Of a stretch of DNA of 64,000 bases, positions 42,921 to 51,408 are shown piece by piece; the stretch's first letter is position 1, and each line of letters begins with the position of its first letter. Origin of the DNA: JBBATK01 sp044224515. Lineage in GTDB: Bacteria; Bacteroidota; Ignavibacteria; Kapaibacteriales; NICIL-2. The stretch spans positions 124,001-188,000 of the forward strand of contig JBGAKH010000002.1 in NCBI GenBank assembly GCA_044224515.1, written 5' to 3'. A program made the position numbers and the translations under genes. The notes under the pieces are model-generated. The model worked only from the letters and a program-made list of their open reading frames with translations, was not told where the DNA came from and searched no databases.

Positions 42921-43445
42921 TTAAAGCAACAGTACCCCTTCGTGCCGCAGCAGCCACTGTTTACGGGCAAGTCCACCATTGTATCCACGCATTGCTCCGT
43001 CCGAGCCAATCACACGGTGACAGGGGATAATGATGGCAACCGGGTTCTTACCATTGGCGGAAGCGATGGCGCGAACGCCGAGAACGTCTCCGCAGTCGCG
43101 AGCAAATTCGGTATAGGTTTTCGTGAATCCGAACGGTATCTCACTCAGCTTGCGCCACACACCGAGCTGAAAACTAGTTCCTTCGAGATCGAAGGCAAGA
43201 TCGAAGGACTCTCGTTTTGCGTCGAAGTATTCACTCAGCTGTTGCGTGACTGACTGCATGTGTGTGAACTGAGCTGCCGATTGTGAGGGCAATGGAGCAT
43301 GGGGAAGACGATGCAACACACCCGGGATCGTGTCGTGATATTGTAATGACCTCAGCCCCCGATCACTCACGCATAAACGCAGTGTACCCAGGGGCGAAGG
43401 AATATCCAATTCGGAAAGGGAGGCGTCAAATTCGTCCAGCAGCAT
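42921..43445 (-). CDS. ogt: Methylated-DNA--protein-cysteine methyltransferase (O6-alkylguanine repair)
   Basis: 174 residues. The C-terminal catalytic domain has the invariant active-site motif IPCHRVIGSDG, the DNA-binding recognition region (YTEFARDCGDVLGVRAIASA) with Arg finger, and GYNGGLARKQWLLRHEG at the end. The N-terminal ribonuclease-H-like domain is present (IPSPLGTLRLCVSDRGLRSL). The cysteine accepts the methyl group from O6-methylguanine in a suicide reaction. It starts 2 bases after the phosphohexomutase stop, so the two are co-transcribed; the pairing looks incidental. Confidence 0.96.
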   Translation of the reverse strand: MLLDEFDASLSELDIPSPLGTLRLCVSDRGLRSLQYHDTIPGVLHRLPHAPLPSQSAAQFTHMQSVTQQLSEYFDAKRESFDLAFDLEGTSFQLGVWRKLSEIPFGFTKTYTEFARDCGDVLGVRAIASANGKNPVAIIIPCHRVIGSDGAMRGYNGGLARKQWLLRHEGVLLL

Positions 43446-43447
43446 TC

Positions 43448-44854
43448 TTACTTCAGGTTCAGTCCAGCCTCGAGAAGTTCATTGACGATTTTGAGAGACG
43501 CTGCCTCGGAATAGAAACGAATAAGAGGCTCAGTACCTGAGGCACGGATGAGGAGCCAAGCACCATCATCCATAATGAACTTAAATCCGTCTTTCGTCAG
43601 TATGCTACTCACGTTGTATTTGCCTAGCTTCTTGGGCATCTTGGCGCAGGCACTCATGATTTGTTGTTTTTGTTGCTCGGTCACCATGACGTCGCGACGG
43701 CGATAGCGATGCGGACCAAACTCTTCGTCGAGCTCTGCCACGAGCTGCGACAAACTCTTTCCGCGCTTAGCCATCATTTCCATCAAGAGCAGACCATTGA
43801 ACAATCCGTCTCGTTCAGGAATGTGAAGCGATGTACCGAGTCCACCGGACTCCTCTCCACCAATAATCACATTGATTTCCGTCATCAACTTAGCCGTGTA
43901 CTTAAAGCCCACCGGTGTCTCGTACAACTCAATGTTGTGTTTGGCGCAATAAGCATTCACCATGCTCGTGAGAGACACCGTCTTTACAACGGCACCGCGT
44001 TTTTTCTTGTCTTCATAGAGATACTTTAGCAAAAGCATAAAGATGCGATGTGAATCAACAAAGTTGCCTTTGTTGTCTATTGCTCCTACGCGGTCTGCAT
44101 CTCCGTCTGTGGCAATGCACACATCAAACTTACCCTTCTTCATGATGCTCATTGCGGGCTCAAGGCACTCCGCGATGGGCTCAGGATGATCAACCTCACC
44201 AAAGGAAGGGTTGTATTCGCTGTGGATGTCTTTCACATTCTTAACCAACTGCTGCATTTGCCCAATTCCAGCCCCGTGCATCGGATCTGAAAGGATGCGA
44301 AGTGAAGAATCATTGATGGCGTCGATGTTGATCTTCTTTCTCAAATGACGAAAGTAGGCGTCTTTGGCATCGAAGGGTTTGATGAGGCGTAAGCCGCTGA
44401 CATATTCATCATAACTCTTCAGCTTGAGCGTCGGCGCGCCTGCAGCTTCTATTTTTCGGAGCTCTTTCTCAACATCGGCAATGATTTCAGGTGTCGCCGG
44501 TCCGCCATACTTTCCTTTCAGTTTGAATCCATTGTACATAGGCGGATTGTGCGATGCGGTAATCACGATTCCAAGTGTGGCTGCACGTTGTTTTGTGTGA
44601 AAGGATACCATCGGTGTCGATGAAACCGCATTCGTGATATGCACCACAATTCCCTTTGAAGCGAGGATACGCGCTGCTTCTTGGGCAAAGGTTCCCGACA
44701 TGAAACGCGTATCATATCCAATAACAACTGTCGGTGATTTTTTGTCTACTTTCTTGACGTAGGCTGCAACAGCCAACGAGACGAGTGTAAGATTGTCAAA
44801 GGTGAAATCGCGCGCAATGACGCCACGCCACCCATCGGTTCCAAAAACGATCAT
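43448..44854 (-). CDS. Phosphoglucomutase/phosphomannomutase family protein
   Basis: 468 residues from the ATG at 44854, where the family N-terminus begins (MIVFGTDGWRGVIARDF). The four domains carry the phospho-serine loop TASHNPPMYNGFKLKG (Ser about residue 102), the metal loop DGDADRVGAID, the sugar loop GGEESGGLG and the phosphate loop RASGTEPLIRFY. It interconverts hexose 1- and 6-phosphates for polysaccharide or glycogen metabolism; the exact sugar cannot be fixed. It precedes ogt by 2 bases. Confidence 0.94.
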   Translation of the reverse strand: MIVFGTDGWRGVIARDFTFDNLTLVSLAVAAYVKKVDKKSPTVVIGYDTRFMSGTFAQEAARILASKGIVVHITNAVSSTPMVSFHTKQRAATLGIVITASHNPPMYNGFKLKGKYGGPATPEIIADVEKELRKIEAAGAPTLKLKSYDEYVSGLRLIKPFDAKDAYFRHLRKKINIDAINDSSLRILSDPMHGAGIGQMQQLVKNVKDIHSEYNPSFGEVDHPEPIAECLEPAMSIMKKGKFDVCIATDGDADRVGAIDNKGNFVDSHRIFMLLLKYLYEDKKKRGAVVKTVSLTSMVNAYCAKHNIELYETPVGFKYTAKLMTEINVIIGGEESGGLGTSLHIPERDGLFNGLLLMEMMAKRGKSLSQLVAELDEEFGPHRYRRRDVMVTEQQKQQIMSACAKMPKKLGKYNVSSILTKDGFKFIMDDGAWLLIRASGTEPLIRFYSEAASLKIVNELLEAGLNLK

Positions 44855-45128
44855 AAAGGCTCCGTCAAAAAAACAATTGGTGAATGACCAACCTCCATCT
44901 GCTGCTGATGTCGGTTGAAGAGGTTTTGCTGCTTTTGGCAGACACATTCTGTGCGTCGCAACGCAACGGTACTTCCCTGAACATACGAGAAAAATGGCTT
45001 CAAAGCAAGATTCGAGGGCAACTCGGAGCTGATTTAGCTCATGACATCACCGTGAATGCACAGGTTTAATGAGGCACAACGCTCTCACATACTACAATCC
45101 CCGGCTTGAGAATTCAACTGCCACAAAC

Positions 45129-45159
45129 AGCAATGGCTGCCCCATGGGCAGCCATTGCT
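45129..45159. terminator. 14-bp palindrome, probable terminator of the helicase gene
   Basis: AGCAATGGCTGCCC-CAT-GGGCAGCCATTGCT is a perfect 14-bp stem with a 3-base loop, 65 bases after the DEAD-box helicase stop on the minus strand. Only GTTTGTGG follows, a weak T-run, so termination is likely but not certain. The 368-base gap here holds no gene. Confidence 0.6.
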
Positions 45160-45223
45160 TATACGGATCTATACCAATGTTCAAACGTCGATCAATATCT
45201 ATCGACACCGAGATTCATCCTAT

Positions 45224-46366
45224 CTAGCAGTATTCGTAAGGATGCGAAGCCACGACTTCGATCTTCGTCTTCACAAGCTTGTCGATACTGCGCAGATAGG
45301 GCAGTTCATCCAAGGTGCAAAACGACAGAGCGATGCCTTCCTTGCCGGCACGACCAGTACGACCAATGCGGTGCACATAGGTTTCCGGAGCCTCGGGAAT
45401 TTCGTAATTGATCACGTGGCTAAGGCGGTCGATATCAATTCCACGCGACGCGATGTCGGTAGCAACCAACACGCGCAAGGATTTGTCCTTAAACTTCCGC
45501 AAGGCTTGATCACGAGCTGACTGAGACTTATCACCGTGAATGGCTTCCGCCGGAATTCCACTGCGGTGCAAGTCACGCGCCACGCGGTCTGCTCCGCGTT
45601 TTGTGCGGGTGAACACAAGTACGTGCTCAATATTGTGTTCATCGAGGACATGCTTGAGCAAGTGACGCTTGTTCTCTTTCTCAACGTAAAACACAGACTG
45701 CTTCACAAGATGCGGAGTACGAGCACTGTTCTCAGGCGTCACATCGATGTGAATCGGATCCTTGAGCAACTGGTTCACAAGACGACGAATCTCGGGCGGA
45801 ATAGTAGCCGAGAAAAACAAGGTCTGACGTTTGGTCGGCAGCTTGGTAAAAATGGCTCGCATGGGAACAATGAAACCCATGTCCAACATGCGGTCGGCTT
45901 CATCCAAGACCAAATACTCGACTTCGCGCAAGCTTACAATACCCTGATCCATGAGATCGATGAGGCGTCCCGGTGTCGCCACCAAAATGTCCACACCACG
46001 CTTAAGCGCTTTGACTTGGTGGAACTGCGAAACACCTCCATACACCGCCGTGCTGCGCACATTGAGGTACGATGAGTACATGCTGATGTTGTCAACGATC
46101 TGTACTGCGAGCTCACGTGTCGGAGCTAAAATCAATGCTTTGATTGAACGCTGCTTGGCGGACTCCGCTCGTTGTGACAGCGCGTGAAGAATGGGAAGCG
46201 CAAAGGCAGCCGTTTTTCCGGTTCCTGTTTGTGCGCATCCAAAAATGTCACGGCCTGCTAAAACATGCGGGATCGCCTGTTGTTGAATAGCAGTGGCGCG
46301 TGAATACCCGGCATCAACGAGCGCACGCAAAATGGCCTCGTTGATCCCTAACTGATCAAAATTCAT
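45224..46366 (-). CDS. DEAD-box RNA helicase (RhlE/DeaD type)
   Basis: 380 residues from the ATG at 46366. Helicase motifs run in order: the Q motif (GYSRATAIQQQAIPHVLAGR), Walker A AQTGTGKT, PTRELAVQ, TPGRLIDL, VLDEADRMLDMGF, FFSATIP, then VATDIASRGIDID and YVHRIGRTGRAG. The C-terminal tail after the core is very short, as in minimal RhlE-like enzymes. It remodels RNA in ribosome assembly or decay and is often cold-induced. A candidate Bacteroidota-type promoter about 240 bases upstream implies a long leader. Confidence 0.95.
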   Translation of the reverse strand: MNFDQLGINEAILRALVDAGYSRATAIQQQAIPHVLAGRDIFGCAQTGTGKTAAFALPILHALSQRAESAKQRSIKALILAPTRELAVQIVDNISMYSSYLNVRSTAVYGGVSQFHQVKALKRGVDILVATPGRLIDLMDQGIVSLREVEYLVLDEADRMLDMGFIVPMRAIFTKLPTKRQTLFFSATIPPEIRRLVNQLLKDPIHIDVTPENSARTPHLVKQSVFYVEKENKRHLLKHVLDEHNIEHVLVFTRTKRGADRVARDLHRSGIPAEAIHGDKSQSARDQALRKFKDKSLRVLVATDIASRGIDIDRLSHVINYEIPEAPETYVHRIGRTGRAGKEGIALSFCTLDELPYLRSIDKLVKTKIEVVASHPYEYC

Positions 46367-46900
46367 AAAAGAAACTAAAATGGAACAATCTGTCGGCCCT
46401 GGTATAGGGCTCGCGTAGCACATGTGCTGGATCTCGTTCTCTCAAATCCTGGTAGGCGAAGGTGAAGTTCGAAGCGGTCTTCACGAAATGCGGACGTCTT
46501 CATTTACGTCCGGCTCTGTTTGCCAATGTAATAGTGTCGAGAATCGAGGTGCAATTGAAGGGAAATGCGACCGAAACGCGGGACTATGGATCCGAAATAC
46601 GATACAAATGTACGACAGTCTAAGCACTTACAGGCAAATATCTTGCCGAATTTACGAGCCTGCAGTGAACCCCGGATTTTGTCTACTCCGGAAGGCTTAG
46701 CGTCTCTCTTCACAGACGTTCTACTGCCTCTAATGGTGTTTTTTGCTCAACAGCTAAGGGTAGACCGATAGCGCCGCTTCTCGTGAGACTCATCACCGAA
46801 GGCCGCTTCCTGTTGATGATTGCCAAAAATGTCGTTTTACTAGCCTATTTTAGGCCGGCTAACTCGTTTCACCAGTGTGCACAGAGCACGAGCATTAGGT
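46367..46900. other. Intergenic region upstream of divergent helicase and DUF2200 genes
   Basis: About 530 bases with no recognisable gene on either strand. It holds the candidate promoter at 46605-46638 and probably a long untranslated leader of the helicase mRNA. Confidence 0.5.
46605..46638 (-). promoter_or_regulatory. Candidate Bacteroidota-type promoter
   Basis: On the minus strand TTTG (46638-46635), a 22-base spacer and TACATTTG (46612-46605) fit the TTTG/TAnnTTTG consensus of primary sigma promoters in Bacteroidota, with a spacer slightly longer than usual. It points towards the DEAD-box helicase gene. Confidence 0.45.
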
Positions 46901-47257
46901 ATGGGCTCACAAGCATCTCGGATTTACACCATGAAAGTTTCAGGCGTTTACCCTCTGTACGTGCAAAAAGCGCAGAAGAAGGGTCGCACGCAGCAGGAAG
47001 TTGACGCCATTATTTTCTGGCTTACGGGCTATGACCAAGTCTCACTACAAGGTCAATTGGCGTCGCAGGTCGACTTCCAACAGTTCTTTGCGGAAGCGCC
47101 GAAGTTCAATCCTTTGGCATCGAAGATTAGCGGAGTGATTTGTGGCTATCGTGTGGAGGACATCGAAGACCCTCTCGTTCAGAAGGTTCGATATCTTGAC
47201 AAGCTCATCGATGAGCTCGCAAAAGGTAAAGCGATGGAGAAAATTCTACGGAGCTAA
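46901..47257 (+). CDS. DUF2200 family protein
   Basis: 118 residues from the ATG at 46901. The family pattern is clear: SRIYTMKVSGVYPLYVQKAQ, then RTQQEVDAIIFWLTGYDQ, VDFQQFFAEAPKFNP and the nearly invariant ending VRYLDKLIDELAKGKAMEKI. DUF2200 proteins are small, cytoplasmic and of unknown function, found widely in bacteria. The first ATG of the frame (46877) adds eight residues not typical of the family. Confidence 0.9.
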   Translation: MGSQASRIYTMKVSGVYPLYVQKAQKKGRTQQEVDAIIFWLTGYDQVSLQGQLASQVDFQQFFAEAPKFNPLASKISGVICGYRVEDIEDPLVQKVRYLDKLIDELAKGKAMEKILRS

Positions 47258-47402
47258 GGCTGCACAACGAGGAAGTTTCATCAACCACGTGCGTAATTCA
47301 ATTCACCATGCACGGTCCGAAGCGCCCGTGTCGTCTTCATCAATCTCCTGTTTTGTAACACACGAACATCCTGCATTTCGATAACGATTCAGCTCATCGT
47401 CT

Positions 47403-47987
47403 ATGCTTTCCTCCACAATCCTGCATGCTCTCCTCAGTTGTCTTGCGCTGGCATGCTTGAGTGCATGGCGTAGCACACTTGGTCTGCTTGCTCTACTTGC
47501 AACACAACGCTATTGGCAGTATCCGCTGGGTATCAGACCGGCAGAACCTCTGTCAACCATTCTTCTGTTTTTGTGCATTGTCGTGCTGATCATTGAGAGC
47601 TTTCGATGGCAATGGCATGCGGTCGAGTGGTTGCGACTCCATGGCAGCACCTTCATAGCGTACCCGGCAGCAGCCTACATTGTGTGGCAATCATTGATGA
47701 GTTCTGCAAGCGGAACCTTTAGCGCATCATGGGATTTGCAGGATTCTTCCGCGGTCTTGCTGCTTATCGTCGCAATAGTGAGCACTGCCATTCCGATAGG
47801 TATACTGCGCACTGCATGGACACATCGTGAACTATTTCGTACGGTACAACCCTGGCTTGTGAGTCTGTGTACTCTGTTAGCATGCGTGCCTGCACTTTAT
47901 CTTCCATACCTCAGCGCCTCTATGCTAGCGGTACTGTGCATCGAATCGATGTTTCATCTCGGAGCAGTGGCTCGACGAGCGCATTAG
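47403..47987 (+). CDS. Small multi-pass membrane protein, unknown
   Basis: 194 residues with about five to six hydrophobic segments (ILHALLSCLALACLSAW, LSTILLFLCIVVLIIES, AVLLLIVAIVSTAIPIGIL, WLVSLCTLLACVPALYLPYL). No motif or family recognised. It overlaps the convergent lipoprotein gene by 4 bp at the 3' end. Composition is that of a real integral membrane protein. Confidence 0.62.
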   Translation: MLSSTILHALLSCLALACLSAWRSTLGLLALLATQRYWQYPLGIRPAEPLSTILLFLCIVVLIIESFRWQWHAVEWLRLHGSTFIAYPAAAYIVWQSLMSSASGTFSASWDLQDSSAVLLLIVAIVSTAIPIGILRTAWTHRELFRTVQPWLVSLCTLLACVPALYLPYLSASMLAVLCIESMFHLGAVARRAH

Positions 47988-48412
47988 TTGTTCTTTGCTC
48001 CTTCGAGAACCCAGCGACTGATACCTTTCTTGTGGTTCTCGGTAACGGTATTGCTGATGGAGTAACTGTGTGCCAGTTTACCCGTCACAACTTGGACAAG
48101 TTTGGAGTTTTCAGGCTTGAAGGGTACTACCATTCCCGGCGAACCGGTCAGAATGGAGAAGTATGAATCCAGAGGTGCTGAGTTGTTTGCCGCATGACAT
48201 CCGGTGAAGGCACAGCCTAAAGCCATCAAAGGTTGTACCGAAGCAGAGTAAGACACATTGGAATCGGGGAAGATGACGTCTTGGGGTCGGGTGTAACTGT
48301 CTGTGGTACACGAACTACACGACATCGTTGCTACCATCAGGACGCAGAACAAGCCGGCGCGCGCGAAGCGCGAGCATAGTGAAAGGTTATAGGACGACAA
48401 GGTGTGAAGCAT
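47984..48412 (-). CDS. Putative c-type-haem lipoprotein with a CX4CH motif
   Basis: 142 residues. A hydrophobic leader (AGLFCVLMVATMSCSSC) ends in a probable lipobox at MSC. The mature part holds LMALGCAFTGCHAANNSAPL, a CX4CH haem-type motif seen in small Bacteroidota/Planctomycetota cytochrome-like domains (normal c-type haem sites are CXXCH). The C-terminal Met that could be the sixth ligand is uncertain (SPGMVVPFKPENSKLV). Probably an outer-membrane or periplasmic haem protein; haem attachment is not proved. Its 3' end overlaps the membrane protein gene by 4 bp. Confidence 0.7.
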   Translation of the reverse strand: MLHTLSSYNLSLCSRFARAGLFCVLMVATMSCSSCTTDSYTRPQDVIFPDSNVSYSASVQPLMALGCAFTGCHAANNSAPLDSYFSILTGSPGMVVPFKPENSKLVQVVTGKLAHSYSISNTVTENHKKGISRWVLEGAKNN

Positions 48413-48450
48413 TGGACTTCGGTGCCAGTTGAATGCGTGAAAGGTCGCTC

Positions 48451-49287
48451 TTAATAGCTCTCTGCTTCTGAAGGAAAGCTCTGTGTGCGCACATCTTCGG
48501 TATAGCGTTGGACGGCTGACGTGATGTTTTGGTGCAGATTCTCATAACGCCGAACAAAGCGCGGATTGAAATCACGCGTCAGTCCCAGCATATCGGTGTA
48601 GACAAGAATTTGTCCGTCACACTGCGGACCGGCTCCGATACCAATAGTCGGAATAGTCACACTCGCTGACACACGGGCAGCCAACTCCGCCGGAATCTTC
48701 TCAAGGACGATTGCGAACGCGCCTGCATCTTCGAGGGCCTTCGCGTCATCGAGTATGCGTTGGGCTTCATCGGCGTCGCGTCCACGTGGACGATAGGAGC
48801 CAAACTGATTGATGCTTTGAGGAGTCAACCCGAGGTGTCCCATAACCGGAATTCCGGCTTCGGTCATCCGAGCTACAGCTTCAACGATACGTCCGCCACC
48901 TTCGAGCTTTACGGCACCGGCTCCGGCTTCTTTCATGAGACGTCCTGCGTTACGGAAGGCTTCGTCTGCATGTACTTGGAACGACATAAATGGCATATCG
49001 GACACAACCAAGGCACGACCTGCTCCGCGCTTCACAGCTCGGGTGTGATAGATGATATCCTCGAGCGTTACAGGGATCGTGGTTTCATGTCCTTGCACCA
49101 CATTGCCCAGCGAGTCGCCAACTAGCAGCACATCAACTCCTGCCTCATCCAACAGACGTGCGATGAGGGCGTCATATGCTGTAAGGCATGCAATTTTCTG
49201 GCCTTTGCGCTTCATCTCCACCAGACGCAGAGTCGTAACCGGACGATTTGGGTCGTTAGCTTTCGTCGAAGACTCAATGTATGACAC
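48451..49287 (-). CDS. panB: 3-methyl-2-oxobutanoate hydroxymethyltransferase
   Basis: About 278 residues from a GTG at 49287, with TGAGG 10 bases upstream; the frame is open to 49338 but those residues do not match the family. Motifs: VTTLRLVEMKRKGQKIACLT, the metal-binding Asp in VLLVGDSLGNVV and VVSDMPFMSF, the Lys/Glu of AVKLEGG, the catalytic Glu in IPVMGHLGLTPQS and IVLEKIPAELA, and GIGAGPQCDGQILVYTDMLG. It adds a hydroxymethyl group from methylene-tetrahydrofolate to 2-oxoisovalerate in pantothenate/CoA synthesis. No other pan gene is in the window. Confidence 0.95.
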   Translation of the reverse strand: MSYIESSTKANDPNRPVTTLRLVEMKRKGQKIACLTAYDALIARLLDEAGVDVLLVGDSLGNVVQGHETTIPVTLEDIIYHTRAVKRGAGRALVVSDMPFMSFQVHADEAFRNAGRLMKEAGAGAVKLEGGGRIVEAVARMTEAGIPVMGHLGLTPQSINQFGSYRPRGRDADEAQRILDDAKALEDAGAFAIVLEKIPAELAARVSASVTIPTIGIGAGPQCDGQILVYTDMLGLTRDFNPRFVRRYENLHQNITSAVQRYTEDVRTQSFPSEAESY

Positions 49288-49447
49288 GGGGCAAACCTCA
49301 GATAGTGTAGGGAATGAGTCTAAGCGCCCGGTCTGCACTCTACAGGCGAGGCGGCTTCATGCGACGCTTCGTAGTCTGCAGGACCTTTGGCAGCTTCTCT
49401 ACGAAAATACATGCCTTCGGCATAGATTTGCGGTAATTCTCAGCTGC

Positions 49448-50020
49448 ATGAACTTCGAAATCAGATTTCTCCCACGTCTTTTTATCAGAGCACTCCTTGA
49501 GCTGCGTCCCAAACACCTTGGCGCAGCCGCGAGCAGCATTTGGACCTTGCTTCTGCGTCCCGGGCGCTACACCTCGTGGCGCGCCCAACCTTCGGCGCTT
49601 GACCCAATGCTGTTGCTGCTTCTGAGCATACCGCTCTCATTTGTACGTTTCGCCGCGGACCCCAATGTTAATAACACCATAGGCTGGCTAGGACTTACTC
49701 TCGTCCCACACTCGCTGGGCGTCGTCCTCTTTGCGATGGGATCAGCCATTGGCGCAGTACTCATACCAATGTTTTGGTACCGTGTCCTTTCGTTGTCGTT
49801 GCCACGAGAGCTCTTCATTGCTGCAATGATTGCTATGTACGCCGTTGTTGAGATTCCCTGGGACCTGAGCAGCGTGCTGTGGATGCCCTTTGTGCATCGT
49901 GGCGATATTCCTTTCTGGCTGCCCGACTGCATCAAAACGCTGGTAGTTACCCTCTACTGCATGCTAGCCGGCCGCTCCCTGGATCGGGCGCACCTTCCGA
50001 CTCTAGAGCAGGCAGAATAA
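49448..50020 (+). CDS. Integral membrane protein, unknown (Yip1-like pattern)
   Basis: 190 residues from the ATG at 49448; the open frame upstream is antisense to panB and is not protein-like. The region ALLELRPKHLGAAASSIWTL with LLRPGRYTSWRA precedes four to five membrane segments (PMLLLLLSIPLSFVRFA, LGVVLFAMGSAIGAVLIPM, IAAMIAMYAVVEIPWDLSS, TLVVTLYCMLAGRSL). The layout resembles Yip1/DUF-type membrane proteins with a short N-terminal tail, but no firm family. Divergent from panB, followed by nuoA after 181 bases. Confidence 0.62.
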   Translation: MNFEIRFLPRLFIRALLELRPKHLGAAASSIWTLLLRPGRYTSWRAQPSALDPMLLLLLSIPLSFVRFAADPNVNNTIGWLGLTLVPHSLGVVLFAMGSAIGAVLIPMFWYRVLSLSLPRELFIAAMIAMYAVVEIPWDLSSVLWMPFVHRGDIPFWLPDCIKTLVVTLYCMLAGRSLDRAHLPTLEQAE

Positions 50021-50201
50021 ACTCATAACAGTTTTTGGGTCACGCTTCGGCTTGGACCAAGCAGCAAGCTCTAAAGATGTACAAGGAAAGTCCAAAAGCT
50101 CTGTTTCCGTGCTTGTTGAAAGTACTTCCGGTGCTAACTTGCAGCTGTGGAAATCTGTATGATTCCCACACTCGAACTGTGCAGGATTTAGGAGAAATGC
50201 G

Positions 50202-50558
50202 ATGATTGACAACTACCTTCCGGTAGCGATCATGATGCTGGTTGGCCTTGGCTTCGGCGTCGTGAACATTATAGTTGCTGAATACATTGGACCACGACGT
50301 CCCAACAAAGAAAAGAACTCTACCTATGAGTCTGGTATTGAGCCGATCAAGAGCGCTCGTGAGCGCTTCTCCGTGAAGTTTTACATGGTGGCGATGATCT
50401 TTATTTTGTTCGATATCGAAGTCGTCTTTATGTATCCCTGGGCCGTGCAATTCAAGACTCTGGGTAGTGTGGGATACATCGCCATGGTTCTCTTTATGGT
50501 CTTGTTGTTTGCCGGCTACATTTACATCGTGAAAAAAGGAGCGTTGAAATGGGATTAA
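50202..50558 (+). CDS. nuoA: NADH-quinone oxidoreductase subunit A
   Basis: 118 residues with three membrane helices (VAIMMLVGLGFGVVNIIVAE, VAMIFILFDIEVVFMYPW, GYIAMVLFMVLLFAGYIYIV). The conserved loop YESGIEPIKSARERFSVKFY and the helix-2 residues FDIEVVFMYPWA are typical of NuoA/ND3. It is part of the membrane arm of complex I next to the quinone channel. AGGAG lies 8 bases before the ATG. The 3' end overlaps nuoB by 10 bases. Confidence 0.96.
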   Translation: MIDNYLPVAIMMLVGLGFGVVNIIVAEYIGPRRPNKEKNSTYESGIEPIKSARERFSVKFYMVAMIFILFDIEVVFMYPWAVQFKTLGSVGYIAMVLFMVLLFAGYIYIVKKGALKWD

Positions 50559-51082
50559 ATGAACAGTTGGCTCAAGATGGTTATGTAACGACACGCGTGG
50601 ACAGCTTGGCGGATTGGCTCTCCAAGAACACGGTGGGTTGGGGTCAAGCAAATTCGATGTGGCCTATGCCCTTGGGAATTTCCTGCTGCGGAATTGAGAT
50701 GATGGCTTTTGCCTCATCGCGATTTGATTCGGCACGTTTCGGTTCTGAAAAAATGGGCTTCACACCCCGTCAATCGGACCTTCTCATTGTTGCAGGTACG
50801 GTGACAAATAAGATGTCCTGGATTGTTCGCAAGATCTACGATCAAATGCCGGACCCAAAGTGGGTGATTTCGATGGGTGTGTGTGCAAGTACCGGCGGTA
50901 TGTTTCGCAGCTATAACGTTGTTCAGGGTATCGACCAGTTCTTACCTGTCGACGTCTATATTTCAGGATGCCCGCCGCGTCCGGAAGCGTTGCTGAAAGC
51001 CCTCATTGCCATTCAGAATAAAACGAAGCGAACGGTGCCGACACTTTTGGATTTTGACAAAAAGCCCGAAGCAACCGTCTAA
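50549..51082 (+). CDS. nuoB: NADH-quinone oxidoreductase subunit B
   Basis: 177 residues. The four cysteines of the N2 iron-sulfur cluster are present: the CC pair of ISCCGIEMMAFASSRFD, the Cys of ISMGVCASTGGMF, and the Cys of YISGCPPRPEALL. It passes electrons to quinone in complex I. It overlaps nuoA by 10 bases and is followed at once by a strong terminator, so only nuoA and nuoB form this transcript; the other nuo genes are outside the window. Confidence 0.97.
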   Translation: MGLNEQLAQDGYVTTRVDSLADWLSKNTVGWGQANSMWPMPLGISCCGIEMMAFASSRFDSARFGSEKMGFTPRQSDLLIVAGTVTNKMSWIVRKIYDQMPDPKWVISMGVCASTGGMFRSYNVVQGIDQFLPVDVYISGCPPRPEALLKALIAIQNKTKRTVPTLLDFDKKPEATV

Positions 51083-51105
51083 GATTCTCGGAAATTGATT
51101 TTTAT

Positions 51106-51139
51106 AAGGTTTGTTGCTACGCAACAAACCTTTTTTTTT
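51106..51139 (+). terminator. Intrinsic terminator of nuoAB
   Basis: A 12-bp stem AAGGTTTGTTGC/GCAACAAACCTT, a TAC loop and a run of nine Ts, 23 bases after the nuoB stop. Confidence 0.95.
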
Positions 51140-51341
51140 ATCGGGAATAGTGAGGACACCGTATGGGCGACTTTGACTCTGTTGTACTAATAAACAGCTC
51201 GGAAATCATAAAAATCGAACATTTTTCGTCCGAGCTCATTGTTGTGCCGAATCCTGAAGTCTTTGCGACACCCAAGCTTTCCCAAAGCGACTGCTCTTTT
51301 GTGTCGCCTATTCTGAAAGCATTTCCGTATGTTGTGGAATT

Positions 51342-51408
51342 GAGAACGCCGCTACTTCAGTGGCGGGAGTCGTTCTCGCTATTTTATTTTACATTTTTAG
51401 GTTTTTTT
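51342..51408 (+). promoter_or_regulatory. Structured, U-rich 5' leader of the cold-shock gene
   Basis: A two-part hairpin (outer GAGAACG 51342-51348 with CGTTCTC 51371-51377; inner CCGCTA/TGGCGG with loop CTTCAG) is followed by 31 bases that are mostly T and A up to the ATG. The 270-base stretch from the nuoB terminator to the ATG contains no other gene and is probably a long leader, as in known cold-shock mRNAs. A role in temperature-dependent translation or attenuation is inference. Confidence 0.5.

Noticed and set aside
42645..43253. 202-codon plus-strand frame opposite ogt
   Set aside because: Antisense to a strongly conserved gene; its translation has no domain pattern.
49052..49447. 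132-codon N-terminal extension of the membrane protein at 49448
   Set aside because: Antisense to panB and rich in Ser/Thr/Arg as expected for a shadow frame.
51163..51408. 82-codon N-terminal extension of the cold-shock protein
   Set aside because: Cold-shock proteins start at the chosen ATG; the extension crosses a stable hairpin and resembles no domain.
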